DNA of 64,000 nt, from assembly GCF_900188445.1 (NCBI RefSeq), contig NZ_FZOR01000004.1:227983-291982 (forward strand), written 5' to 3'. The notes beneath the pieces are model-generated. The model made no database searches. It was not told where the DNA came from and saw nothing but the letters and a program-made list of their open reading frames with translations. Source of the DNA: Actinomadura meyerae. GTDB taxonomy: Bacteria > Actinomycetota > Actinomycetes > Streptosporangiales > Streptosporangiaceae. Numbering within the stretch: position 1 is the first letter of the stretch; the number at the start of each line of letters is the position of its first letter. Position numbers and translations under genes: made by a program. Positions 8,834 to 18,030 of the stretch are shown here, in pieces.

Positions 8834-11800
8834 TCAGTGGAAGTTCCGCGCCTTGACCCGGCCCGGCACCGGCAGCCGCCGCAGCCGCGTCGCGCGGACG
8901 TTCACGACCCCGTCGGCGCGCTCCAGCCGCCCGCCGACCAGCAGCGCCTGCGCGTCGACCGCGAGGCCCCGGTACCGCTCGAACACCGGCGGCGGGCACA
9001 CCACGTTGATGATGCCGGTCTCGTCCTCCAGCGTCATGAACACGATGCCGCCCGCGGTCGGCGGGCGCTGCCGGTGCGTGACGAGCCCGGCCACGACGAC
9101 GTTGGTCTCGCCGGGCGTCCCCGCCAGCCGCGCCGCCGGGAGCGCGCCGAGCTCGTCCAGGGCCTCGCGGACGTGCGCGACGGGGTGGACGCGGGACACC
9201 CCGGTCGCCCACAGGTCGGCGAGGGTCTCCTCGATCGGCGTCATCGCGGGCAGCGCGGGCGCCGCCGCGCCCGGCGTCACGCCCTCCAGCTGCCCGGGTC
9301 CGGATCCGGCCAGCGCCCCCGCGGCCCACAGCGCCTCCCGCCGCGACAGGCCGAGCCCGTCGAACGCGCCCGCGGTGGCGAGCGCCTCCAGCGCCCCGGC
9401 CGACAGCGGCACCCGCCGGGCGAGGTCCTCCATGCTCGCGTAGGGGCGTCCGGCCGCGATGGCCTCCGCCGCGTCCTCGCCCAGGTTCCGGACCCCGGAC
9501 AGGCCGAGCCGGATCGCCGGCTGCGGCTCGCTCGGCGCGTGCGGGTGATCGGACTCGACCTCGACGGGCTCCTCCAGCGTCGGGTGCACGGCGCTGGCGT
9601 TGACGTCGACGCCCCGGACCACGACCCCGTGGTGCCTGGCGTCGGCGATGAGGCTCTGCGGGCTGTAGAACCCCATCGGCTGGTTGCGCACCAGCGCGGC
9701 GGTGAACGCCGCCGGGTGGTGCCGCTTCAGCCAGGCGCTCGCGTACACCAGGTGCGCGAAGCTCTGCGCGTGCGACTCGGGGAACCCGAACCCGGTGAAG
9801 CCGAGGATCTTCTCGTAGACGCTCTCGGCGATCTCGGCCGGGATGCCGCGCTCGGCCATCCCGTCCAGGAGCCGGCGCCGCAGCCGCTCCACGCGCTCGG
9901 GGGCGCGCTTGGCGCCCATCGCCTGCCGGAGCTGGTCGGACTCGGCCGGGGTGAACCCGGCGCAGTCGACGGCGAGCTGCATCATCTGCTCCTGGAACAG
10001 CGGCACGCCGAGCGTCCGGCCGAGGGCCGGCTCCATCAGCGGGTGTGGGCACTCGGCGGGCTCCAGCCCCTTGCGGCGCCGCAGGTACGGGTGGACGGAC
10101 CCGCCCTGGATCGGCCCCGGCCGGATGAGCGCGACCTCCACGACCAGGTCGTAGAACTTCCGGGGCCGCAGGCGCGGCAGCGTCGCCATCTGCGCCCGCG
10201 ACTCCACCTGGAACACCCCGACCGTGTCGGCGTCGCACAGCATGTCGTAGACGAGGGGGTCCTCCGGCGGGACGGACTGGAGGTCGTAGCGGCGCCCGTG
10301 GTGCTCGGCCACCAGGTCGAAGCAGTCGTGCAGCGCGGCGAGCATCCCGAGGCCGAGCAGGTCGAACTTGACCAGTCCGGCCGCCGCGCAGTCGTCCTTG
10401 TCCCACTGCAGGACGCTGCGGCCCTCCATCGCCGCCCACTCGATGGGGCAGATCTCCCCGACCGGCCGGTCCGCGATGACCATGCCGCCGGAGTGGATGC
10501 CGAGGTGGCGAGGGAGCGCCAGCATCCGGCCCGCCAGCTCCATGACCGGCGCCGGGACGTCGTTCTCGGAGCCCACCGGGTCGCGCGGGTCGATGCCCTT
10601 GGACCACGCGTCCTGCTGGCCGGGGGAGTGGCCGAGCGCGCGCGCCGCGTCCCGCACGGCCATGCGCGGCCGGTAGCTGATGACGTTCGCGACCTGGGCG
10701 GTGCATTCGCGGCCGTACTTGCCGTAGACGTACTGGATGGCCTCCTCGCGGCGGCGGTGCTCGATGTCCAGGTCGATGTCGGGCGGGCCGCCGCGCCCGG
10801 GGGACAGGAACCGCTCGAACAGCAGGCCGTGCCGGACGGCGTCCACGCCGGTGATGCCGAGCGCGTAGCAGACCGCGGAGTTCGCGGCCGATCCGCGCCC
10901 CTGGCACAGGATGCCCCTGCTCCGGCAGAACTCCACGATGTCGTGCACGATCAGGAAGTAACCGGGGAAGCCGAGCTGCTCGATGACGTCCAGCTCCTTG
11001 GCGATCTGCGCGTAGGCGCCCGGCTGCCGCTCCCGCTCGGGCGGCCCGTACCGCCGCTGGGCGCCCTCCGCCACCAGGTGCCGCAGCCAGCTCGCCTCGG
11101 TGTGCCCGTCCGGGACGGGCCAGTCGGGCAGCCGGGGCGCCATCACCTCGAAGCCGAACCGGCACTCGCGGGCGAGCGCGACCGTCCGCTCCCGCACGCC
11201 GGGGAACCGCGCGAGCCGCCGTGCCATCTCCGCGCCGGACCGCAAATGCGCGGTGCCCGCCGCGGGCAGCCACCCGGCCATGTCGTCCAGGCTGCGGCGG
11301 GCCCGGACGGCGGCGAGCGCCTGCGCGAGCCGGGCGTCCGCCCCCGGTGCGGCGAAGTGCACGTTGTTGGACGCGACGACGTCCACGCCGACGCGGCCCG
11401 CCAGCGCGAGCAGCGCGTCGTTGCGGAGGTCGTCGTCGGGCTGGTCGTGGTCGATCAGCTCGACGAACACGTTCTCGCGGCCGAACATGCCGGTGAGGTT
11501 CCGCAGCTCCCGCTCCGCCGCGCCGGGGCCGCCCGCCTCCAGCGCCGCCGGGACCGGCCCCTTGCGGCACCCGGTCAGCACCGCCCAGTGGCCGTCGTGC
11601 GCGCCCGCGAGGGCGTCCAGGTCGTACACGGGACGGCCCTTGCGGCCGCCCGCGAGCTGCGCCGACGTGATCGCCGAGCAGAGCCGCGCGTACCCCTCGG
11701 CGCCGCGCGCGAGGACGAGGAGGTGCCGGCCGGCCGGGTCGGGCTCGCCGGTCCGCGGCCCCGGCAGGCCGAGGCTCAGTTCCGCGCCGTACACCGTGCC

Positions 11801-12118
11801 GATCCCCGCGTCCTGCGCGGCCTGCGCGAACTGGACGGCCCCGTACATGCCGTCGTGGTCGGTGACCGCCATCGCCTCCACGCCGAGCCGCGCCGCCTCC
11901 GCGACGAGCGAGGCGGGGTCGCTGGCGCCGTCCAGGAAGCTGAACGACGAGTGCACGTGCAGTTCCGCCCACGGCACCTCCGCCTCGGCGCGCCGCGGGA
12001 CCTCGGGAGCCGGCGCCGGTTCCCCGGCCGGACGCTCCGCCGCGCCGGGACGCCAGGACAGGCGCTCCTCGAACTCCCTCCAGGGGATCGCCGGGTTGTG
12101 CCAGCCGGTCATGTGCAC
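8834..12118 (-). CDS. dnaE2: error-prone DNA polymerase III alpha subunit DnaE2
   Basis: 1094 residues, typical of DnaE2/ImuC. An N-terminal PHP domain begins at ELHVHSSFSFLDGASDP (about residue 52). The polymerase core contains GRGSAANSAVCYALGIT and the catalytic acidic pair in PDIDLDIEHRRREE. A helix-hairpin-helix and a C-terminal OB fold follow; the long tau-binding tail of replicative DnaE is absent, as expected of DnaE2. It performs mutagenic translesion synthesis in the SOS response, recruited through ImuB. It lies 18 bases downstream of imuB and is the third gene of an SOS operon. Confidence 0.95.
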   Translation of the reverse strand: MHMTGWHNPAIPWREFEERLSWRPGAAERPAGEPAPAPEVPRRAEAEVPWAELHVHSSFSFLDGASDPASLVAEAARLGVEAMAVTDHDGMYGAVQFAQAAQDAGIGTVYGAELSLGLPGPRTGEPDPAGRHLLVLARGAEGYARLCSAITSAQLAGGRKGRPVYDLDALAGAHDGHWAVLTGCRKGPVPAALEAGGPGAAERELRNLTGMFGRENVFVELIDHDQPDDDLRNDALLALAGRVGVDVVASNNVHFAAPGADARLAQALAAVRARRSLDDMAGWLPAAGTAHLRSGAEMARRLARFPGVRERTVALARECRFGFEVMAPRLPDWPVPDGHTEASWLRHLVAEGAQRRYGPPERERQPGAYAQIAKELDVIEQLGFPGYFLIVHDIVEFCRSRGILCQGRGSAANSAVCYALGITGVDAVRHGLLFERFLSPGRGGPPDIDLDIEHRRREEAIQYVYGKYGRECTAQVANVISYRPRMAVRDAARALGHSPGQQDAWSKGIDPRDPVGSENDVPAPVMELAGRMLALPRHLGIHSGGMVIADRPVGEICPIEWAAMEGRSVLQWDKDDCAAAGLVKFDLLGLGMLAALHDCFDLVAEHHGRRYDLQSVPPEDPLVYDMLCDADTVGVFQVESRAQMATLPRLRPRKFYDLVVEVALIRPGPIQGGSVHPYLRRRKGLEPAECPHPLMEPALGRTLGVPLFQEQMMQLAVDCAGFTPAESDQLRQAMGAKRAPERVERLRRRLLDGMAERGIPAEIAESVYEKILGFTGFGFPESHAQSFAHLVYASAWLKRHHPAAFTAALVRNQPMGFYSPQSLIADARHHGVVVRGVDVNASAVHPTLEEPVEVESDHPHAPSEPQPAIRLGLSGVRNLGEDAAEAIAAGRPYASMEDLARRVPLSAGALEALATAGAFDGLGLSRREALWAAGALAGSGPGQLEGVTPGAAAPALPAMTPIEETLADLWATGVSRVHPVAHVREALDELGALPAARLAGTPGETNVVVAGLVTHRQRPPTAGGIVFMTLEDETGIINVVCPPPVFERYRGLAVDAQALLVGGRLERADGVVNVRATRLRRLPVPGRVKARNFH

Positions 12119-12136
12119 CGCCGGGTACTGGACGCC

Positions 12137-13648
12137 CTAGTCATAGACGGCCTCGATGTGCCATCGCCCGCCCTCGACCGCCAGCAGGTACGCGGCGCCG
12201 TCGTCGGTGGTGACCTGGAACCTGGCGCGGCGGCGGGCGGCGGCCGGGTCCCACCAGTGCTCGTCGGCCGGCCACGGGCCCGTCCAGCCGGTCACGGCGG
12301 AGCGGCGCCCCCGGAACACCAGTGCCGCCGGAGGCGCGGAGACCTCGCACCGCGCCGACACCACCACCGGGCCGCCGGACGCGTCGAGCAGCTCGACCGC
12401 CGGCGGCGCGGCGGGCACGACCGCGGGCGCGGGGCCGGTGACGCGGCCCGGCCACGGGCCGTCAGGCCGGCCCTCCGGGGGCAGGTCGCCGACCGGGACC
12501 CGCACGACCCGCTCGCCCGGCCCCCGGCCGCCCGCGAGCACCGGCCGGGTGATCCCCCGGTGGCCGAGCAGCGCCTGGACGCGGTCGGCGGCCCGCGCGA
12601 TCCGCTCGGTGACGGCCGCCCGGCCCCACAGCGACTCCTGGCGGCCCTCGTCCGGGACGAGCTGGTCGGGCGCCAGCTCCACCCATGCCACGCCGCCCCA
12701 CACGGCGTCGGCCGAGGCGCCCTGCCAGGCCGAGAGCTGCCACCGCACCCGCTCGGCCACGGCCAGCGCCGACAGCCCCTCGTGCCGCCACAGCCGCCGC
12801 TGCACGTTCCCGTCGGCGAACCCGACCGCGACCTCCAGCCGGACGCACGCCAGCCCGGCCGCCGCGAGCCCGGCGTGCAGGTCGCCCGCGAGCCGCTTGG
12901 CCGCGAACACCACCTGCTCCGCGCGCTCGGCGGGCGGGTCGAAGCCCGCCCGGACCGACAGGTCGGCCGCCGCGCGGACCGGTGCCACCGGGCGCGGTTC
13001 CTCGCCGCGCGCCAGCCGGTGCGCGAGCGCCCCGTCCGCCCCGAACCGGCCCGCGACGTGCCCGGACGGCAGCGCCGCGAAGTCGCCGAGCGTCCGGACG
13101 CCGAGCCGGCGCAGCAAGTCGGCCAGCTCGGGCCGGTCGAGCACCGACAGCGGGTACGGGGCGAGGAACGCCGCCGCGCCGCCCTCCGGGACCACGACGC
13201 CGCCCTCCCCGGCGCGCGCCGCCAACTCCGCCGCGAACAGCCCGTCCGCGACACCGGACCCGCAGTCGTGTCCGGCCTCGACGACCGCGTCCTGCACGAG
13301 GACGCGCAGCGCCTCCTCGCCGCCGTAGAACCGCGCCGGGCCCCGGGCCGCGATCGCGCACAGCCCGGGGCGCACCACCTCCACGCGCGGCGCCAGCTCC
13401 GCGACCGCCGCCACGACCTCCTCGAACCGCCGTCCCTCGGCGTCGGTGTCGCGGTCGCGGACGACCAGGTCGGGGCAGCGGCGCTGCGCGTCCCGGAGCC
13501 GCTGCCCGCGCCGCACCCCCTCGGCGCGCGCCGCCGCCGAGCACGCGGCCACGCGCCCCTGGACCACGACCGCCCCCGCGGTGGCCGCGTCGATCCCGAC
13601 CGCGGTGAGCGGCCAGTCGGGGCACCACACCACCAGCACCCGGGTCAC
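12137..13648 (-). CDS. imuB: ImuB, catalytically inactive Y-family polymerase homologue
   Basis: 503 residues. The N-terminus VLVVWCPDWPLTAVG replaces the metal-binding acidic motif of active Y-family polymerases, as is known for ImuB. QESLWG at about residues 337-342 matches the beta-clamp-binding consensus and occupies the place of the QLPLWG motif described for mycobacterial ImuB. The C-terminal part is the region that binds DnaE2 and ImuA in characterised systems. ImuB acts as the hub linking DnaE2 to the sliding clamp. Its GTG start overlaps the imuA stop (GTGA), implying translational coupling; the longer upstream open frame merely overlaps imuA. Confidence 0.93.
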   Translation of the reverse strand: MTRVLVVWCPDWPLTAVGIDAATAGAVVVQGRVAACSAAARAEGVRRGQRLRDAQRRCPDLVVRDRDTDAEGRRFEEVVAAVAELAPRVEVVRPGLCAIAARGPARFYGGEEALRVLVQDAVVEAGHDCGSGVADGLFAAELAARAGEGGVVVPEGGAAAFLAPYPLSVLDRPELADLLRRLGVRTLGDFAALPSGHVAGRFGADGALAHRLARGEEPRPVAPVRAAADLSVRAGFDPPAERAEQVVFAAKRLAGDLHAGLAAAGLACVRLEVAVGFADGNVQRRLWRHEGLSALAVAERVRWQLSAWQGASADAVWGGVAWVELAPDQLVPDEGRQESLWGRAAVTERIARAADRVQALLGHRGITRPVLAGGRGPGERVVRVPVGDLPPEGRPDGPWPGRVTGPAPAVVPAAPPAVELLDASGGPVVVSARCEVSAPPAALVFRGRRSAVTGWTGPWPADEHWWDPAAARRRARFQVTTDDGAAYLLAVEGGRWHIEAVYD

Positions 13649-14499
13649 GCGGCCCCCTCTCCGGGGCCGGGCGCCGACGCGCTCGCGCGCACGGGCTCCC
13701 GCGCGTCGCGGCGGGCCGCCGCCAGCGGCGGGCGCGGTGCCGCCGGCCGCGCCGTGTGGACGGGCGCGCCCGCCGCGACGGCGCCGGGGACGAGTTCGAG
13801 CGGCGGCCGGGCGGTCTCGTCCGGCGCCACCGTGCCGTCGGCGGCGGGGAGCCAGAGGCGGGCGCTGCGGCCGGCGCCCGGCGCGTCGCGTCCCTCGGCG
13901 GTCACCCGGACGCGGCGGCCCGCCAGCCGGCCGTGGCCGTCGCCGAGCCCCTCCCAGACCGCCTCGTCCAGCCGGAGGCGGAGCCGGACGCCCGCCCACT
14001 CGCCGGCGAACGGGCCGGTCAGCGCCAGCACGCAGCCGTGCTTGCGGGCCAGCGCCGACAGCCGCCGCACGGCGGCGGCGCCCGGCCGCTCGGGCGGGCG
14101 CAGCAGCACCAGGTCGACGGCCTCGGCCAGCGCCGCGACCACGTCGGGCCACCGCTCGCCCGGGTCGTCGGCGAGCAGCAGCCGCTCGGGTGCGGCGCCC
14201 ATCCCGGCGGCGGCGAGGACGCCGAAGTCGGGGACGCCGACGACGCCGCACCAGCCGCCGGCGCCGTCCGCACCGCCGTGCCGGGAGACGCCCGCGACGA
14301 GCGCGAGGCCGAGCGAGGCGGATCCGGACCCGCCGAGCCCGACGACCGAGCCGGGCCGCAGGCCCCCGCCCGGCAGCACCGGCCGCAGCGCGGGCAGCAC
14401 GGGCACCGTCGCGCCGCCGTCCCAGGAGGGGCTGTGCCCGGCGGAACCGGGCGCCGCGTCCAGAAGCGCCGACAGGTCCCGCAGTGCGGCCTCCGCCAC
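13645..14499 (-). CDS. imuA: ImuA-like RecA-fold protein of the SOS mutasome
   Basis: 284 residues. A RecA/SulA-like fold: GSVVGLGGSGSASLGLALVAGVSRHG near residue 50 takes the place of a degenerate Walker A loop, then strand-like WCGVVGVPDFGVLAAAGMG and VDLVLLRPPERPG. Partner of ImuB and DnaE2 in damage-induced mutagenesis. The GTG start is chosen because GGAGAGGAGGG lies 5 bases upstream; an upstream GTG would overlap the promoter. First gene of imuA-imuB-dnaE2, directly behind a perfect LexA box. Confidence 0.85.
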   Translation of the reverse strand: MAEAALRDLSALLDAAPGSAGHSPSWDGGATVPVLPALRPVLPGGGLRPGSVVGLGGSGSASLGLALVAGVSRHGGADGAGGWCGVVGVPDFGVLAAAGMGAAPERLLLADDPGERWPDVVAALAEAVDLVLLRPPERPGAAAVRRLSALARKHGCVLALTGPFAGEWAGVRLRLRLDEAVWEGLGDGHGRLAGRRVRVTAEGRDAPGAGRSARLWLPAADGTVAPDETARPPLELVPGAVAAGAPVHTARPAAPRPPLAAARRDAREPVRASASAPGPGEGAA

Positions 14500-14530
14500 C
14501 GTCGCCCTCCTCTCCGAGTCCCCCCGCACA

Positions 14531-14559
14531 ATTTCGAACACAGGTTCGACTTCTGTCAA
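14531..14559 (-). promoter_or_regulatory. SOS promoter of imuA-imuB-dnaE2
   Basis: On the minus strand a consensus TTGACA (14559-14554) is followed after 17 bases by CGAAAT (14536-14531). The LexA box lies between and across the -10 element, so bound LexA would block RNA polymerase. Confidence 0.65.
14534..14549. promoter_or_regulatory. LexA-binding SOS box
   Basis: TCGAAC-ACAG-GTTCGA is a perfect match to the Gram-positive/actinobacterial LexA consensus CGAACnnnnGTTCG, with one extra symmetric base on each side. It lies between the -35 and -10 elements of the imuA operon. Divergent mtnA starts 90 bases away and is less likely to be affected. Confidence 0.93.
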
Positions 14560-14623
14560 GTTGTCGCAGGTCACGCGGTGGAGTAGCGGAGGGTGGAAAG
14601 CCCGGTGGCGTCGGGGTTCACGG

Positions 14624-14629
14624 TATTTT
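14624..14629 (+). promoter_or_regulatory. -10 box of mtnA
   Basis: TATTTT lies 9 bases before the ATG at 14639, with no Shine-Dalgarno sequence before that start codon; this suggests a leaderless mtnA transcript. Confidence 0.45.
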
Positions 14630-14638
14630 GCAGGCATT

Positions 14639-15676
14639 ATGAGCGGCATGACGAACGACGTGCGAACCCTGGAGTGGACGGGCGACGGGCTGTGCCTGCT
14701 GGACCAGACGCTCCTGCCCGGGCGGGTCGAGTACGTCGTGGCCCGCGACGTCGCGACGCTGGTGGACGCGATCCGCCGGCTGGTCGTGCGCGGCGCGCCC
14801 GCGCTGGGCGTCGCGGGCGCGTTCGGCGTCGCCGTCGCCGTCCGCCAGGCCGCCCGCGAGGGATGGGACGAGGCCGCCCGCGACGCCGCGATCGCCGAGG
14901 TCCGGGAGGCCCGCCCGACGGCGGTCAACCTGGCGGCGGGCGTCGACCGCGTCCTGCCGTTCGTCGCCAAGGGCGCCGACGCGGTGGTGGACGAGGCCCA
15001 GGCGCTGCTCGACGAGGACGTGCGCGGCAACCGCGCGATCGGCGCGTTCGGCGCCGACTGGATCCTGCGCCGCGTGGGCGACCGGCCCCTGCGCGTCCTG
15101 ACGCACTGCAACGCGGGAGCGCTGGCCACCGCGGGGTGGGGGACGGCGCTCGGCGTGATCCGGAACCTGCACGAGCGCGGCCGGGTGGAGCTCGTCTACG
15201 CCGACGAGACCCGCCCGCTGCTCCAGGGCGCGCGGCTCACCGCGTGGGAGCTCGCCCAGGCCGGCATCCCCTGCGCCGTCCAGGCGGACGGGGCCGCGCC
15301 GAGCACGATCCTGCGCGGCCTGGTCGACGTCGCCGTCATCGGCGCCGACCGGATCGCGGCCAACGGCGACACCGCCAACAAGATCGGCTCGGTGGGGGTG
15401 GCGCTGGCCTGCGCGGCGGCGGGGATCCCGCTCGTCGTCGCCGCGCCGTGGAGCACCGTCGACCCGGCCCTGCCGGACGGCGCCGGGATCCCGATCGAGG
15501 AGCGCGCGGCCGAGGAGGTGCTGGCCTGGGGCGGCGCCCGCACCGCCCCCGAGGGCGTGGACGCCTTCAACCCCGCGTTCGACGTCACTCCCGCCCGCCT
15601 GGTGACCGCGCTGGTCACCGAGACGGGCGTCCTGGAGGTGTCGGCGGGGGAGACCCCCGGCCGGGCGCGGGCCTGA
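14639..15676 (+). CDS. mtnA: S-methyl-5-thioribose-1-phosphate isomerase
   Basis: 345 residues, an aldose-ketose isomerase of the eIF2B-like fold. It converts methylthioribose-1-phosphate to methylthioribulose-1-phosphate in methionine salvage. Diagnostic motifs: VVRGAPALGVAGAFG near residue 50, THCNAGALAT (catalytic Cys) near residue 157 and GADRIAANGDTANKIGS (catalytic Asp) near residue 237. Start taken at the first ATG, 9 bases after a TATTTT box; an ATG three codons later is an alternative. No other salvage gene is nearby, which is common in actinomycetes. The very long open frame extending leftward is antisense to imuA-dnaE2 and not real. Confidence 0.93.
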   Translation: MSGMTNDVRTLEWTGDGLCLLDQTLLPGRVEYVVARDVATLVDAIRRLVVRGAPALGVAGAFGVAVAVRQAAREGWDEAARDAAIAEVREARPTAVNLAAGVDRVLPFVAKGADAVVDEAQALLDEDVRGNRAIGAFGADWILRRVGDRPLRVLTHCNAGALATAGWGTALGVIRNLHERGRVELVYADETRPLLQGARLTAWELAQAGIPCAVQADGAAPSTILRGLVDVAVIGADRIAANGDTANKIGSVGVALACAAAGIPLVVAAPWSTVDPALPDGAGIPIEERAAEEVLAWGGARTAPEGVDAFNPAFDVTPARLVTALVTETGVLEVSAGETPGRARA

Positions 15677-15762
15677 TCGCCCGTCCCGATCGCCCGTCCG
15701 GGTGGACCGGAGACCCGGCGCACCTGGCGGATCCGGCCATCCCGCCGTCCGGATCGTCCATC

Positions 15763-18009
15763 ATGGTGAGCGTGCCGACCTCCCCCAGCCCCGACCCCGG
15801 CGCCGCGCCGCGTCCGGCGCAGCTCGACGCGGTCCTGGAACGGATCACCTACGCCAACGAGGACACCGGGTACACCGTCGCGCGCGTCGCGACGGCCAAG
15901 AGCGGAAGCGACCTGCTCACCGTGGTCGGCGCGCTGCTCGGCGCGCAGGTGGGGGAGAGCCTGCGGCTGACCGGCCGGTGGCGCTCGCACCCCAAGTACG
16001 GCAGGCAGTTCGAGGTCGACTCGTACACGACCGTGCTGCCCGCGACGATCCAGGGCATCCGCCGCTACCTCGGCTCCGGCATGATCAAGGGGATCGGGCC
16101 GGTGATGGCCGACCGGATGGTCGAGCACTTCGGCACCGACATCCTCCGCGTCATCGAGGAGGAGCCGGAGCGGCTCGTCGAGGTCCGCGGGCTCGGCCCG
16201 AAGCGCAGCAAGCGGATCGGGGACGCGTGGGAGGAGCAGAAGGCCATCAAGGAGGTGATGGTCTTCCTGCAGGGCGTCGGCGTCTCGACCTCGCTCGCCG
16301 TCCGCATCTACAAGCAGTACGGCGACCGGTCGATCGACACCGTCCGCGCGCGGCCGTACCAGCTCGCCTCCGACGTGTGGGGCATCGGGTTCAAGACGGC
16401 CGACACGATCGCGCAGGCCGTCGGCATCCCGCACGACAGCCCCGAGCGGATCAAGGCCGGGCTCCAGTACACGCTCTCGGAGGCCGCCGACGACGGGCAC
16501 TGCTTCCTGCCCGAGCCGAACCTCGTCACCGCGGCGGAGAAGATCCTCGGCGTGCCGAAGGAGCTGATCGTCCCGGCGCTGGACGAGCTGGCCCGCGACG
16601 AGGGCGTCGTCCGGGAGCAGATCCCGGGCGAGGGCGAGGACGCCGCCGTCATCCCCGCCGTCTACCTCGTGCCGTTCCACCGCGCCGAACGCTCGCTCGC
16701 CCGCGGCCTCCTCGACCTGCTGGACGCCCCCACCGACCGGCTCAAGGCGTTCGCCGACGTCGACTGGGACAGGGCGCTGCCGTGGCTGAAGAAGCGCACC
16801 GGCCAGGCGCTCGCCGCCGAGCAGGAGGAGGCGGTCAAGCTCGCGCTGACGTCCAAGGTGTCGGTGCTGACCGGCGGGCCCGGCTGCGGCAAGAGCTTCA
16901 CCGTCCGCTCGGTGGTGGAGCTGGCCGCCGCCAAGAAGGCCAAGATCGTCCTGGTCGCGCCGACCGGGCGGGCCGCCAAGCGGCTCGCCGAGCTGACCGG
17001 GCACGAGGCCGCGACCGTGCACCGGCTGCTCCAGCTCCAGCCGGGCGGCGACCCCAAGTACGACCAGGACGAGCCGCTCGACGCCGACCTCGTGGTGGTC
17101 GACGAGAGCTCCATGGTCGACCTGGTCCTCGCGAACAAGCTGGTGAAGGCGATCCCGCGCGGCGCGCACCTGCTGCTCGTCGGGGACGTCGACCAGCTCC
17201 CGTCCGTCGGCGCGGGCGAGGTCCTCGCCGACCTGCTCGGCGCCGAGGTGATCCCGCGCGTCCGGCTCACGAAGATCTTCCGGCAGGCGCAGGAGTCCGG
17301 CATCGTCGTCAACGCGCACCGCGTCAACGCCGGCGACCACCCGCACACCCGCGGCTACCCCGACTTCTTCCTGTTCCCCTGCGAGGAGCAGGAGGAGGCC
17401 GCCGCGCTGACCGTGGACGTCGTCGCCAACCGCATCCCGCGCAGGTTCGGGCTCGACCCGCGCCGCGACGTCCAGGTGCTGGCGCCGATGCACCGGGGCG
17501 CGGCCGGCGCGGGCGGGCTGAACGCGCTGCTGCAGGAGGCGCTGACCCCGCACGACGACGCCCGCCCCGAACGCCGCTACGGCGGCCGCGTCTTCCGCGT
17601 CGGCGACAAGGTCACCCAGCTCCGCAACAACTACGACAAGGGCGAGGCGGGCGTCTTCAACGGCACCGTCGGCGTCGTCACGAAGGTCGACCCGGAGGAG
17701 CAGTCGCTCACCGTCCTCACCGACGAGGACGAGAGCATCGGCTACGCCTTCGACGAGCTGGACGAACTGGCCCACGCCTACGCGATCACGATCCACCGCT
17801 CGCAGGGCAGCGAGTACCCGGCCGTCGTCATCCCGCTCACCACCGGCGCGTGGATGATGCTGCGCCGCAACCTGCTCTACACCGGCATCACCCGCGCGAA
17901 GAAGCTGGTCGTGCTGGTCGGGTCGCGGCGGGCGCTCGCCGCCGCCGTCCGCACCGCCGGCGCGGGCCGCCGCCACACGGCCCTCGCGCACCGGCTGTCC
18001 CAGCGGTAG
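15763..18009 (+). CDS. recD2: RecD2-type ATP-dependent 5'-3' DNA helicase
   Basis: 748 residues, the length and layout of stand-alone RecD2 rather than RecBCD RecD. N-terminal OB-like domain (about 15-95), helix-hairpin-helix repeats (GIGPVMADRMVEHFG, LVEVRGLGPKRSKRIG), then SF1B helicase domains: Walker A VLTGGPGCGKSFTVRS near residue 371, APTGRAAKRLAE, Walker B VVVDESSMVDL, GDVDQLPSVGAGEVL, and the C-terminal IHRSQGSEYPAVVIPL and TRAKKLVVLVG. Probable role in DNA repair or replication restart. Start ATG at 15763 begins the conserved region; 86 bases separate it from mtnA. Confidence 0.93.
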   Translation: MVSVPTSPSPDPGAAPRPAQLDAVLERITYANEDTGYTVARVATAKSGSDLLTVVGALLGAQVGESLRLTGRWRSHPKYGRQFEVDSYTTVLPATIQGIRRYLGSGMIKGIGPVMADRMVEHFGTDILRVIEEEPERLVEVRGLGPKRSKRIGDAWEEQKAIKEVMVFLQGVGVSTSLAVRIYKQYGDRSIDTVRARPYQLASDVWGIGFKTADTIAQAVGIPHDSPERIKAGLQYTLSEAADDGHCFLPEPNLVTAAEKILGVPKELIVPALDELARDEGVVREQIPGEGEDAAVIPAVYLVPFHRAERSLARGLLDLLDAPTDRLKAFADVDWDRALPWLKKRTGQALAAEQEEAVKLALTSKVSVLTGGPGCGKSFTVRSVVELAAAKKAKIVLVAPTGRAAKRLAELTGHEAATVHRLLQLQPGGDPKYDQDEPLDADLVVVDESSMVDLVLANKLVKAIPRGAHLLLVGDVDQLPSVGAGEVLADLLGAEVIPRVRLTKIFRQAQESGIVVNAHRVNAGDHPHTRGYPDFFLFPCEEQEEAAALTVDVVANRIPRRFGLDPRRDVQVLAPMHRGAAGAGGLNALLQEALTPHDDARPERRYGGRVFRVGDKVTQLRNNYDKGEAGVFNGTVGVVTKVDPEEQSLTVLTDEDESIGYAFDELDELAHAYAITIHRSQGSEYPAVVIPLTTGAWMMLRRNLLYTGITRAKKLVVLVGSRRALAAAVRTAGAGRRHTALAHRLSQR

Positions 18010-18010
18010 G

Positions 18011-18030
18011 GCCCCGAAGGCAGGCGGGGC
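18011..18030. terminator. bidirectional terminator hairpin
   Basis: GCCCCG / CGGGGC 6-bp stem with an 8-base loop, filling the gap between the convergent recD2 and metallo-beta-lactamase-fold genes. Confidence 0.45.

Noticed and set aside
6615..11972. Minus-strand open frame of 1785 codons fused across kinase and dnaE2
   Set aside because: It is out of frame with the motif-bearing kinase and DnaE2 frames and has no recognisable domain.
7385..15676. A continuous plus-strand open frame of more than 8 kb
   Set aside because: Most of it is antisense to the kinase, dnaE2, imuB and imuA genes. It reads as Arg/Pro/Ala-rich low complexity, an artefact of high GC at third codon positions. Only the last 345 codons (mtnA) are real.
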